Below, piece after piece: positions 1-13,400 of a DNA stretch of 64,000 bases; positions within the stretch are counted from its first letter, which is position 1; each line of letters begins with the position of its first letter. The notes below the pieces were generated by a model. The model saw nothing but the letters and a program-made list of their open reading frames with translations, was not told where the DNA came from and did not search any database. Origin of the DNA: Nectonema munidae (lineage: Eukaryota > Nematomorpha > Nectonematoida > Nectonematidae); contig JAUIRK010000530.1 of the NCBI GenBank assembly GCA_030549495.1, positions 62,001 to 126,000 on the forward strand, read 5' to 3'. Made by a program: the position numbers and the translations under genes.

Positions 1-1295
1 TTAAACGCTAGATTCTCGAATAAAATCATACTGTCCATGTTTTTAATGATAACAGGTTGATTGATAAAAATGATTAATAGAATGATTGCAATTTATTATT
101 TTAAATCCTTACATTCCAATATTTGCCAAATTCTAAAAACTGCTAGAAGATACTATTTATTATGTATATTAGAAAAAAATATTTTCTCGATTTTTTTGCG
201 CAATTCTGTTTCCGTAAAATATAAAAACTAGACGTGTAACATTTTCTGTAGCGGTTGGGCAAATTTTGCAGGGGCCATTCTAACTACACCGATGCTAGTA
301 AAAGAATTTTCGCACTCAATGAATTTTTCCCATGAGCTTTGGATTTTATATCTAATCTTAAATCAATTTGGCTTTAATATCTCTTTAACATATAACAAAG
401 AATTGGCCGGGTATAACGTCTCTAAAGCAATGATAAGTCAAAAAAGAGTTATTTTTAAGAATATTACCTAATGCTGTGTCCCTCTTCCCAATTTCAAACG
501 AAGCGTCAAAGTATCCTATGTAGACAGCCATTGCAATTGCCTTATTCTACAAGTTTTGTGTTTTTATATCCTAAGTAATGGTTATTATTTGGCCGGAAAA
601 GACCATTTTCCAATTTAGAATTAGCAAGGCCATTATTACCCATATGGACAACTCACTATCGTATATAGTTAGCCTGCTATAAAGTTATATAGTAAAGCTT
701 GTTAGTTAATTACTTTTTTGGATATATGGCTAGTTAGTCAAGTAAGTTTTAGTGTGGGCTTCACTCGCTTAGTTCTTTATAGTCCTTACAGCTAATTTTC
801 TTAGACTCATATTATGATTGGACGTAAGGATATCTTTTTTGACGATAGTATGTTTTTTGAAGTAAAAATTTATTAAAATATTTTTTTACTTAAAAAAAAT
901 AAGCTCATTTTTGTCTTTAATTAAAAATACACTCAGATTCAAATCTAAAAATTGAATTTTTTGAAATAATTTTAATACTATTATTATTTGTAAAAAAAGT
1001 AGTTTTTATGTTATATTTTTTACTTGTTTTAAATTAAAAAGGTTATTATTTTGTGTCTGTAATTATTTGCTTTATATAAAAAATTTTTTCGACTTTATTG
1101 TTCTATAAAAACTTTAAAAGGATATCAAAAGATAGACCAAATTGATATAAAATTATTTTTCAGACTTTTTTAGGGTGTTGTAGACAAAAACTGTCTTTAT
1201 CGACCTTTGTTCGCGCTGATTTTGACATATAAACTTCAAGTTCTGGTCGTGGGTCCTTTTTGAATTTTATAGTCTCTTATGTTCACATTGTGCAG

Positions 1296-1458
1296 GTAAA
1301 ATTTTTCTATCAAGCGATTTGCCATTTTCGTCCTGGATTGAGTGTACTTGCGTTGCACGGTTCTTTGGATCAGTTTAAAAGGATGCAAGTATACGACTCC
1401 TTCTGTGCGAAAGTGCATGCCCTTCTCATCGCTACTGACATTGCTTCTCGTGGCCTTG
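1296..1458 (+). CDS. DDX10: DDX10 exon: helicase C domain, motifs IV-V
   Basis: Starts after the acceptor ending tgtgcag, phase 0, with [14 protein letters not shown]; ends at CTTG before a GT donor (one base of the next codon). Contains [17 protein letters not shown] and the ATDIASRGL block. The preceding exon should end in the FxSSCKx strand of helicase domain 2; I could not find it in 1-1295. Confidence 0.93.
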
Positions 1459-4400
1459 GTATTTCAACCTTTTCCCAAGCTATTCTTGTTCGAGTGTAAT
1501 GCTTTCTATTCAGATTTTCCGAATGTGGACTGGGTATTGCAATTGGACTGCCCTGAAGACGCAAATGCTTATATACATCGAGTAGGAAGAACTGCAAGGT
1601 TTTCATACAAATAGCATTTTCTTCCCTTATAATTTTTGTACCATTCGATTTCCTAGTTTTTCAAGCGAATCCTCAAAATATGTGTAATTTTTGTTTAAAT
1701 CCAGAATAAGTAATGAGAGAATGGGAAATTTATCTCAAGGAAATGAAATAAATACTATTTTAGAGAAGCAAAGGCTAAGATGGTTCGGCCATAAAAATAG
1801 GAGATCGAAATGAGAGTTTATCAAAAAGGCGGATGAATTACAAAATTTAGACCAAAAATAAACTGGAAAGAAGTAGATGAGAAAGGTAGGAGAAAGAGAT
1901 ATTTAAAATTAGGCGATGAGCAAAATAAGGAAAATTAGAAATGCAGAATTGAACAAATATTTATTCATAATTGTAAATCTGGCTACACTCTTGCTTGCTT
2001 GGAAAGTAGCCGTAAAACCGATTATTATTATTATGATTATTCAAATAATACTTTTTCGAAGATTTTGTATTACTAATATAATAAATTGATTTTGAAATAA
2101 TATCAAATGTTTTTGGACTATTAATCGAAAATCTTAAGAAATGTTCTTTTTTTCAAGTGTCGACATCGAAATCGTATCGATAAAATTTACCGACCTTTTC
2201 TCTTCTTTTTATTTCAACTCCTCAAAATGGCTAAGGACTTTAAATACTTTGAAAAGATGGCTGATTAGCATTTAAAATCTAAGATGTTTCCGTCTTTACT
2301 CTAAAATTTTCCTTTCGTAACATTTTAACATAAATTTTTTGCTTCAAATTTTATTTTTAAAGAAGAAATTTTGTAATTTTAGAATTTTTAAAGAATTTTC
2401 CAATAAATTGATGATATTTCAAATAGCTTCTTCTACTCTAGTATTTAAAATCGAAAAGATCTTTAGTTTATTGTCACCATAAAGACAAGTATATTTTTGT
2501 CTAATTTTTTAAATGCTTATTTAACATTTTTGACAAACGCCTTCATGCTAAAATATGCAGTTAATTCCTACTATCATAGAAGGCATAATATGACAGAGGA
2601 ATATTCGTCACAGTGTTTTCCTTTCGATAGGACTTCATGATAGTAATTCAAAAAACGAATTTCATTTTATGATTATCTAATTAATAAAATTCTTTATTTC
2701 TTCTTCATCATATTAACAATCACAAAATCATACAGAAGCCAATTTTTTTCTGAAACAAACAATAAATCCCATAATTATTATCTATAAGAAATATCTCATA
2801 GAGCAAAGAGAACGCTTTGTAATATTTTATGGTGTCTTAAAAAATCGTTTAAACGCTGGTAAGAAAAACATATCAAAAAGAGTGGGACTTCAAAGTAAAG
2901 CACTTGAGTTTTTTGATATAGACGTTAAATCCGAAGCAAAATAAGGTTTTAGTAGTAGCTGTGTGAGTGGCTAAATTATAGAAAAATTTTTTAGCGCTTT
3001 TCAAACCGTTTTTTAGTTAAAAAGAATTCTATTAAAGTCACAAGGCTTTTTGAGACATTATATGTTTTATGACTGCTTAATTATATCGACACATCTCGAT
3101 ATTTAAACGCTAATTGAAATTATTTCCTTATTTTATAACGTAAAATGCAAATTTAAGCCTCCAACTAAATAAAGCCTAGAACTAGTTATTAGAAAGAACT
3201 TTAAAATGAATTTAATTTTTCAATGTCATCAAAAGCGATTTATAGCTACTTTTTTTTACCATGTGTTGAGATTATTCCGTTTTTCATCTACTTATTGAGC
3301 CAAGAAAGCTTAGTCAAATTTTTCTCTTTTGCATGCTAGGCGAATTAAAGCCGCTTATTCTTACTATTTACTGATGTTTATAATGAATTCATCAATTTGA
3401 TGTTATCTTCCTTTTTGAAAATCTGTTTTGTCGGTAGGTGGGGTATTCGCCCACACCAGTAGTATTGTTCAGTATTTATATATTTGGTATTTTACTGTAT
3501 TCTCTATTAATTCTTTATATCTTTAATTTATAAGTTTTAACGCCATCTAGCATCTTAGAAACCTGCATTTATCACTTAATCCTATGTTTTGTAGTTGTGC
3601 TTCTCAACATCAAATAGCGTGAACCTCTATGAAAACGAAAACCTTAGATAGGTCCTACCTACTCTTTCTTTTAGTCTGATTAACTATAGTAAAAAAATAT
3701 AGTATTGAGCAATTGTCAAACACACTACCCGTCCGACTCATCTGGCATGGCAAGGGTTACAAAACGGCCCTAGTATTTTTGTCCAAATACATCAATTCAA
3801 CTTGAGTTTTCTATTTTTGCTGTGTCGAAGCTTCGGAATTACCATCAGATTTTCAGCTGAAAAGCATCAGCTTACAATGCGACTCTGTGATGGAACACGT
3901 GGTTTTAACAACCAAATTGATTGATTTTTATCAATATCTTGTTTCTAAATACCCGAAAATAAATAAAAGGATTGTTTTTAAAAATTCTATCCTTGCGAGC
4001 AAATTTTTCAACGATGAGTGTGATTAAGTCCACGCCGACAACAAGATTAAAAAGTGATTATATGAATGATTTTTTGACTGTTTCTCCTACTACGAATTTA
4101 ACTTCTCATTTCAATGAAATTTTTAAGGAGACGAGTTGTGAAGTTTCTGAAATATCGGAAAAGAAAAATTAAGAATTAAAGCTTCATTCAATCATCGTTT
4201 ATTTTATTGATTCTGTGCGTCTTTTAACCCTTGTGTTTTTATCCTGCCCTCAAGTGATTCCTGTTCGATACTTCTTGTATAGAGACAAAAAAAGGCATTG
4301 TCAATTTGGTTATACTTTTAGATTTAACGCAATTTACCAATATTTAAACAGGCATTTACCTCTCCCCGCAAATCTAGCATTTTGGAGGTTTTGACATTGC

Positions 4401-7400
4401 ACACTGGTGATGAGAAAACACCCTAGTCCCGACGTCGTATAGTGTGAATGCCTGTTTTAAAATTTGATTGCATCTGATACTTTTTAGATTTTCATTTTGT
4501 AATGGGTATAACTCGTGACTTTTAAAATTGTTACTCATTTTATTTCTGTATATAAATGCTTTCATAGCACTCTTCAATTTTTAAGGTGTGAGAAATCAGG
4601 CCAATCACTTTTGGTGCTTTTGCCCAGTGAAGTTGATGGTATTTTAGATTTGTTGGAATCGCAAAAAATAAACATCAAGTCGTGTAAGGTGAACATGAAC
4701 GAAAAAAAGTTGTACACACTTCAATCAAAAATGGCTGCTCTTTGTGCACAAAATCAAGTCCTAAGAATAAGAGCTCAAAAAGTATATTTAGATTTTTTAT
4801 TATCACTATTAGCTAAACCTATATATTCACTGCAACTTGAGAAAACCAATCTATATTTACTTTTCCTCCAAACTAAAAATCTTTTTTATTGCAAAAGCTT
4901 TGTATATACCATACTTTTATAATTCTGAATATCGGATGATCAGACTCTATACTTCAATCGCTAAAAATGTGTACCAAACGAAATAAATTTTTAATACATA
5001 AACAAGTGTGCTATTTTGACGAATTCCAAGTTACCTACTCTAGTTGGCCGATTCATTTTTAAAAAATTAATTGCAGATTGCAATTAAAGATTTTTTGTAT
5101 TTCTTACTAATTAAAATAAATTGTGTTTTAAATCGCTAATTAAAAGCCACGTTTTTTGAACAGCATCATGATGTTTTTTCTTATATCGACAAACAGTGAT
5201 TTGGCAAATTAGAAGTGCGTAAAGTGGAAATTTGCCAAATTTAGAATCTGCAAAACTAGACTATACAAGCTTCTACCACCTTAGCATATGAGGTAAAGAT
5301 AATGCGTTTTTAGCGGATGCTTATAAGATGGAGCTGCAAAGTGTTGAACGAAAATATTTGTTCATTTATATTCTCTTGCCTCTTAGAATATGAAAAGCAT
5401 AATTGTGAAAAGTCATTCTAATGATAGTTAATATTTTCATAGACTTTAGATTCTTATATATATACATTTTTATTGTTAGGGTGGGCAGTGTTTTATTTAA
5501 GCATTATAATATTAGTATATTAGATACTCAACTCTACTTTACTGTATACTTTACTTTCTTTGTTAAAAATTACTTAATTCTTTTTTGAGATGTTTGATGC
5601 CGAGAAAAGCTAAACATAATAGGGGGCGCGAGTAGGGTTGTTTAGATGCTGGATTCGATAACTCAAGATCTTGGGTTCGATCCCGCATCAAGCCTACTTT
5701 CCTCATAGTTGGATGTTAACGCTTACTTTATAGAAGGTTAGCGACTCGTGATTCTAATACTTTCTTATTTTCTTTATGAAAGATAAATCAATGAAAATAT
5801 GTTATTCCGCTTTTTCAATTTTTCAAGATATTATTTCGAATATTACCCATTTTAATTTTTTATTTTGTCTTACCAATAAATACGCGTTAAGAAAATTGGT
5901 ACCGAACATTCTTACCCATGGACACATACACAAGAACATACAACGATTTTTTGAGGGATCACTTAACTTCATTGTGCATGTAAGTGTAAAACGTGTTGAT
6001 GTTATTCTCAAATCGTTGAAAAATCTAAGAATTACCCTCGAATTATTTCGCCCATAAAGCCTTGAAGCCCTGTGCCGCGATACAGTTTTTTCTATGTAAG
6101 TAAAGTTTATGCTACTAGGAACTGCTTGAAAGCTGTAAACCCAATCGTCAAAATTAAGAAATATTACATCATAATTACTTAAGAATAATCTTAATAAGAC
6201 ACACACACACACATTTGTATGAGTTTTTTTTTATTGGATTTCCTTCCGACGTCAATCGAATGGCATCCGATTAAACAACAAGGTATTATATTTAGGGTAT
6301 ATCAGGAATCGAACTCAAGACCTTTGCAATAATATTCTCTGGGTCTAACAACCATCATGCCACCAACGCCCATTGGTTGGAACAAATTTAATAGGCGATT
6401 TTTGTTTCTTGATCCACCACTGACATACTGATCCTCAATAAAGTCTTTGATTCGCAGATTTTTGAAAACTAGTCGTCTGCTTATCTAAGACTTTTTATAT
6501 AACAAGCAGACAAATTTTATTTTATTTGTCATGGTGTCAGATTGGAGAGGTTAACACAGAAATTTAGAAAATTATTTATCGGCACCTTAAATCAAAGAAA
6601 CAATTGAAATGGTTTATTTATTCACTCCAGAAAATGTCAATTTTTGTTTTGAATGCACATCCTCACACAATTATATTTTTGTAACATTTTTTAGTGCTTG
6701 GTTTCTTACTTTCGTGCAGTTCATCTCATGCGACACAAACAAATTTTCAAAGTGCACGCGCTGGATCCCGTCAAATATTCACAGTATGCAACCATTTTAT
6801 AATAACTATATTTAAACTAGATTGTATCAATCAAGCATATATTTTCTGTACCTTAATTTCCGGCCATGAAATGGCAGACTGGCCATATATTTTAGCATAC
6901 TGTTCAAAGTTATTATGATGAATTTTACTGTCCATAACCTTAGAGTACTTTTCCAATCATTTAATTTATTTAAAACGACAAGAAATAAAATTTCAAACAT
7001 TTATTTTTAAAGATAATAATACTTAGCCTTTTTTTGCCTAAAAAAAATACTTTTTTTGTTTCCTAACTTTTATGTTTGGATCGTATTTATTGTCATATTT
7101 ATCTATTTTTGTGTCAATTTATCTTAATTTCAGAAAAACTTAGATTTATAAAATTCCAAAGATTTTGATTTTATAGATCCAGATAGTTTAACTTTATTTT
7201 TGAGGGGCAAAATTTCATAAATTCTTTTTTATATCTAATTTGATTTTATCGTTTATTTATCAATTTAAATGTAATTAAAATGATAATATAAGTATAATGT
7301 AATTATAAGGCTGAATTTTCGCTATACAAAAAAATTCATTATTATCTCTCAAGTATCGATTTTTTTGTATAATGGATTTTTTTTGTAAATTATTACATCT

Positions 7401-10400
7401 CTCAAGTATACATTTTTGTTTTCTTTTTTTACACTCATTTTAAGATGAATTCTTTTCTTTCTTATTGTACGGGTAAAAGTTTACTTTATTAAAGATGTGG
7501 CTTTCATGCAGTAAGGCATCCAAAGATTTTATTTGGAGGGGCCAAATAAGGCACTACTGTTTAATAAAGTAACAAATGCTGCTTATAACAACTCTGCTCT
7601 TTGTGCTTATGAATTCTTTATCGATTCCTTGAAATAATTCTGATTTTATCACGGCTTATCATTTTCATTTCTCATTCTACGAGTAATTTTGTATACAGGT
7701 AGAAGACTCGTCTTAAAAAATTGAACGATTTGATCACCACCGCCAATGATTGCCAAAAATTTTCTGTATCTTCATTTATTTGCTTTCTATTGTTAGAATA
7801 AGCCCAAAAGAGGTATTCATTTTTTAAATTGTAAATTCCAATTTTTTTGATGGTAGAGCCTATTACAAGTACTCCATAGCTGGCTTCTTGGCCGTAGTAT
7901 ACAGAGATTTTCACTATAAAACTTTAACAGTATGCAAGAATGAATTAAAACTATGAAAGAGTATTCAGTTTTTTGAATTTCTGAATTTATTTTATCCTCA
8001 TTTAAAATCGATTGGTTATCGATTCTATACGTTTTACCTAAAATGTATTTACATTTTAATTTTATCGAATAGTTTGATTTTTAAGGTCACTTGGATTGGT
8101 GGATGTTCCTAAAATTCGTTTTTTGAAGTACAGTGAGAAGTTAACTCACAAATTTGGTCAAAAAAATATTGAATTTGAAAAGACAGAAGACAACGCTGAT
8201 TTTCCACAAAGTCTAACTGATTTAGAGAATTCAACTAGCAAACATCACGAAGTTAAATTTCCTCAAGCACCAGGTTTTTTTAGAAAACGATTTCAATTTT
8301 AACACATTTTTCGATTAAACTAAATAATTTTCTCTCAGTATCATTTTTAAAACCTTTACACTTCAATTGAAAAGAGATGTATGTGATTGATTGAGGAGTA
8401 TTGATTTATCCCTTGCTCTCTTTTATATAAATATTAAGGGAAAGTTACTTTTATTAGTTTATCTGAAGTAAAAGCTAAATGCAAATAATCTTGATATCCA
8501 AATTCATCCATTGGATAAAGGAGCGTATCTTGAAAGTTTGAACTCGGGAATATTGATTCCAAAACAGCAATTCTATAAACATCAAGTTAAGAACATTATT
8601 CTGCATTTAAACTCATACACTTCTTTTTAAAAAAAATCTTAGCCTTATTTGAGGCTTTTTTCGAAAATATCTGTTTAAGGACCAGGTTTAGGGGAAACAA
8701 ATCATTTGCTTCTCTTTTTCAATGGATTTTTATATGTTTACGTCTCACCATTTTTATCGGAACACGGCGTCCCATTGCTCCTAGTTAAACCAAATTTAGC
8801 ATCTATAACTCTGAAGCACACTTTTACAAACTCCAACTCTCAACACTGGTCCCAGATACAGTGCCTTCACATACGGGGCAGTTGAGGTGTATTTCCGGGG
8901 GTGAAATTTCTCTGGGGCGACAAATATAAAAAAATACATAAAACATTAAATGGCACAAATGAGAAAATAAGCTTTAAAAATTTGTTCTCAGTTGTAATGG
9001 AAATAAATTTTTAAGGTGTCACTAATTCCCTTTTACTATAGTACAACACATGTGAAAGCTATCATTCATTTTGTAAGATTATTCTTCAAAAATGGTGTTT
9101 GAATTTCTTTAATGATTGCTTATATTTGAGAGCGGAGCTTCGAAGAGGTGCGTCGCTAAAACTTTTGCCGCGGGCGGCATTGCAAATTTGCCTAGGACGG
9201 TACATAGGCGTGAGAGGGCGCTTCCCAGGTGTGTCTTTATTTCAATCCAAAGCCCTTATATGAAATATACTCATTCAAATCATTTCCTTAATTTTTTATA
9301 TTATACTCACTGATCACCGAATTTAAAAATGGTATTGAAGCATTCAATTTTAATTTACCTTCAACTTGATAAATTTATCTCAAAATTTAGTTTTTTTTCA
9401 TTTAAAAAATTAAAATTTAATATTTATCTCGAAATCGTAACGAACTTGGACATTTAATGTAATTTAGTTTTTTTTTATTTTTAAAACTTTTATTTAATAA
9501 CAGTAGGTTCTTTGGCCACACTGTTACCCTATGTAAATTCATTTATGACATCATATTCATAATATCGATCAAAAAATTCACTGAGGCAGTATACATTAGT
9601 TAGTGTCAAATGAATGGCTTCAATAATTGCTTATGTTGCTTTAGATTCACAGAGTTCTTGAGGTTTTTAAATAACAAAAAACTCGTGTTCTTTTTAATGT
9701 CACGCTCTTACCATACTTCGTATAGGGCGCTCATTGTGCCTGTATTTTATATACTTAGGACCGCCAAATGGCTCAATTGACCTTGTTAAAAAAGAAGAAA
9801 AAATAATCACATTTATAAGGAAAACAAATTTCTAGTGAAATATTTTGCTCATGTCTAAGTAATGAATTTTTATCATATTTTAAATAAAGTTTATTGTAGC
9901 ATTTTGAAATTAATAGTCATTGACCCATCCTCCATTCAATATTTATTGTGTTTTCAAATTTAAATCTCATAGAACCAAGTGTTGATGCATATACTTTAAT
10001 CATTAAGATTCCAGCATAAAGTTTTTGTCAAGTGGAGAAGATGATGAAAAGGATGATGAACTGTTTACCGTGAACCCCGCTCCAGCACTGCCTTCTGAAC
10101 TGATGGAAGGAGGAGAATTTTGCAAGCTTGATACGCCGAAATCAAAGAAAACTCACGTGTCCAAGTAACACTCTTTTCGCGTGTAAATCATAAACCGGGG
10201 TGTCGAATTTATTGCTAAGACGATTGTTATGGAATCATAAGAATTGTGCTTTTTTCAAGTATCAGGAAAATGCAGTATCCTCTGCTATTCTTTGTTGAAA
10301 TGGATAAGGACTTAGGGGACACTGGACATGGTTGGTGAGCATTTTAAATCTAAAACGTGTCCTAAATTTTGCGTAACCTTGCATATTTCATACAAATTTT

Positions 10401-13400
10401 GGTTTGGAAATGCAAAATCAATTATTTTGAATTTTTAAGAAATTTTCTTTAACAAATTGATATTTTAAAAAATACTTATATATATAAGTACATAATCAGT
10501 CCCACGAACTGTATTGTATAGTTCTAACCAGTATAGACTTCTTTATTTTTCCGAGCAATTAAATATTATACAGAGATGAAATGTATATGAATACTTTCGA
10601 TTTCATTTCAAATATTCAGTGCAATCTATGCGTCTATAAAAAATAATTCATGAAGTATATTTAACAGAGAGAACAACTTAAAATATATTATCGAGTCTTA
10701 AAAGATTGCGAAAGTAAGGCGAGAAAAACATTGTAAATAGAATGGGGTTTTCCTCAAAAGTAAACACCTGACTCCATAGATATAACCATTTGAATCTAAA
10801 ACACAAACAACTTTGGGTGAGTGTTAAATGCCTGAACTAATCCTTTTATTTTAAAACCTTTATACGGTGTAACCAGTGGCGCACATCCTTAAAATTATTG
10901 GGGGGGGAGGGAGTGAATTTTTTCTTGCAATTTTCAAAATTACTGGTCTGGAAATACCACGGGAGACCAAACATTCAAGCAATCCTTTAAAATAGAGTGT
11001 ATACAGCGCATACGTGAATTTATAAGACTACTTTATATTTTTTTTACAAAATTGATAAAATTTAAAAACGATGCTTTCAGCGAAAATATTTTAATTAAAT
11101 TTACATAAAGCATATACAATAGTTAAAAAAAATATGCCCACTGGAAAGACATTGAGAGAAGGAAGGGGCGGTCCCCCCCCCCCCTCCTGGGTTTGAACAG
11201 TGTAATATCTGAGATAAAGTTCATTTATAGACTATTGTAGAGGCGGATGCGCTAATTAAGTCTAATTTTTTAAATCAAGAAAAATGATAATCGGAAGAGG
11301 CCTTTTTTGGGATTTGGTATCGTCGCGGTTGATTGAAAACTCGCAAATTATAATCCAAATTTTGTCGACATGTTTTTAAAATACACTAACGTAAACTACT
11401 TACTAACTTAGTTAATAACTAACAAACACTACAGTTATTTTTAAGAATTTTTTTCTGGATTTTCGATTTCGACATTCTGGAATATGAACATCATCTATAA
11501 TCGGATTCGGACTGATGTTATCTTTTTTATTTTAAACTAGAATTTCACTCGCTAAAAAAAAGGCACGAATGGCTGCTCACAAGAACATTAAATTGAATAA
11601 GAAGATTGTGTTCGCTGGTGAAGATTGCTCTGACGTCACAAGCAAAGTTGATGAAAATGCTTGCAACAATGATGATGATGATGACGTCATTTTCGACATT
11701 GAAAAAGCAAAGGAATGGATCAAGAATCAGGACAAGTTGTTTGACAAGCCAAGGCACAAGCAAATGATAAAAGAAAAGCATAAAGTAGGCGTTCTTTTCC
11801 ATTTCCAATTCGGGCATCCTAATTTTTCATTTCTTTGCCCGTCTTCTGTTTTCGCTATATCCTTCAGCATGGACGTTTCCCGAAACTTTACCTCGGTGGG
11901 GCAAAAAACAAAGTAATTCTTCAAAAAAAATATTCATCATTATTGAAAAATTGATATCCTTTGTTTAATTACAAAATTTGCATTTTAAGAGATTGCATAA
12001 ATTAATGATTTTCTTTACAATTAAAATCGCTATCAGGTAAAAAAACCAAATAGTATTTAAAATCCAAGGGGTCAGTTTACCTGCCTGCACGCCCTTCCTA
12101 TCGGGCGACAAAATCATTGACCCAAGCACTTTTTAATCCATTTTCTACCAAGCGCAACACGGAATTATTGCATCCTTCTATTCTATAACTTTGTGTCACC
12201 TAATTATTTCGCTTGCCTTATTAAAAACTTTCTTCCAAAAATTCCAATTTGATCACATGATATAAAACTATAATAAACTTTCCAGGTCTCCCATAAAATA
12301 TGAACAGCCAGTCTTAAGTTATTTTAACCCTTATCAGGCAAACATAGGTTTATCAGACTCGAAAAACTTTAAAAATGAAGATTTTTTGTCATAAATTGCA
12401 TATATATTTTTGAAACTTTAAAAATGCCTCATTCTACTTGTATTTAAATCATCCAAAAAATATTGTTGTCAAAGTTATTATTTTTTTTCCGGCAACGAGC
12501 TAAAAACTTTTAGCATTACGTTGCAGGTAAACATGGGTCTTTAACCTTGTCTTTTTACCTTGGGTTTATGTGTTTAATTCAAGAAGTTTTCTGCTTCATT
12601 TGAAGTATTGGTAGGATCTAATGAGTGAATTTTTCTCCTGTACTTTGCTTGATTACAAGTTTCAATGAGTTTACCGCTGAAATGTCATGAGTTCCATTTG
12701 TATGAACTTCCGCAAATTTTTAAATTTGTATTTTGTGTCTACGTGCGAGCGATTAATCATAAGACAAAACAAACTTAAAAAAATGTAATTAATTTTTTAC
12801 AATAGTCTATTAATTAATAAACAATTAACTTTTGAACATTACGAATTGTGCATTACTTGCACGAAAAAAAGACTGCACTTGTTTGTTTTTTGATTTTTGT
12901 ATAATTTTTCAAAATAGCAATCATAAGCTAACCTTTTGTTTTATCACTTAAAATTTTGCATATTTGAATCAGTGACTAGAGATTCCACTCCGGGACGGGA
13001 GTTTATTATTCTCTTGGATCTGATAGCGATAACTAAAAAATAATCTGAGAAAAGGTCATTTCATACCTCGGATCAAAATTAGTAAAATTCTGGGGGTATA
13101 TATAATTTATGAATTCTTTTTATAGGTATTTAAATCTTTGTTTATGTTATAAAATCCAATATGATATGTATATTGAATATTTATAAACGCTAATGATAAT
13201 ATTGATTATTATGATGTAAATTTGATCTTTGAAATTTTGAATGTGAGCAAAAATTTTAAATAACAAAAGAGTTGAATAATTAATAATTTTAAAATTTAGT
13301 TGCATAGATCTTTGTGTTTAAATTTAATGTCACTTCATATTGCATATATAGTTGCTTGTGTGTGAGTGTTCTTTTTTGAATGGGTGAATTAGAAAGCTTA

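Noticed and set aside
5640-5700. Possible tRNA gene (GGTTCGATCCC B box)
   Set aside because: No closing acceptor stem or anticodon arm, and an inverted copy exists at 41281, so it is a SINE head.
10890-11190. G-run and C-run as inverted repeats of one element
   Set aside because: Only the homopolymers pair. The adjoining sequence does not match well enough for a confident call, so it is listed at low confidence only.
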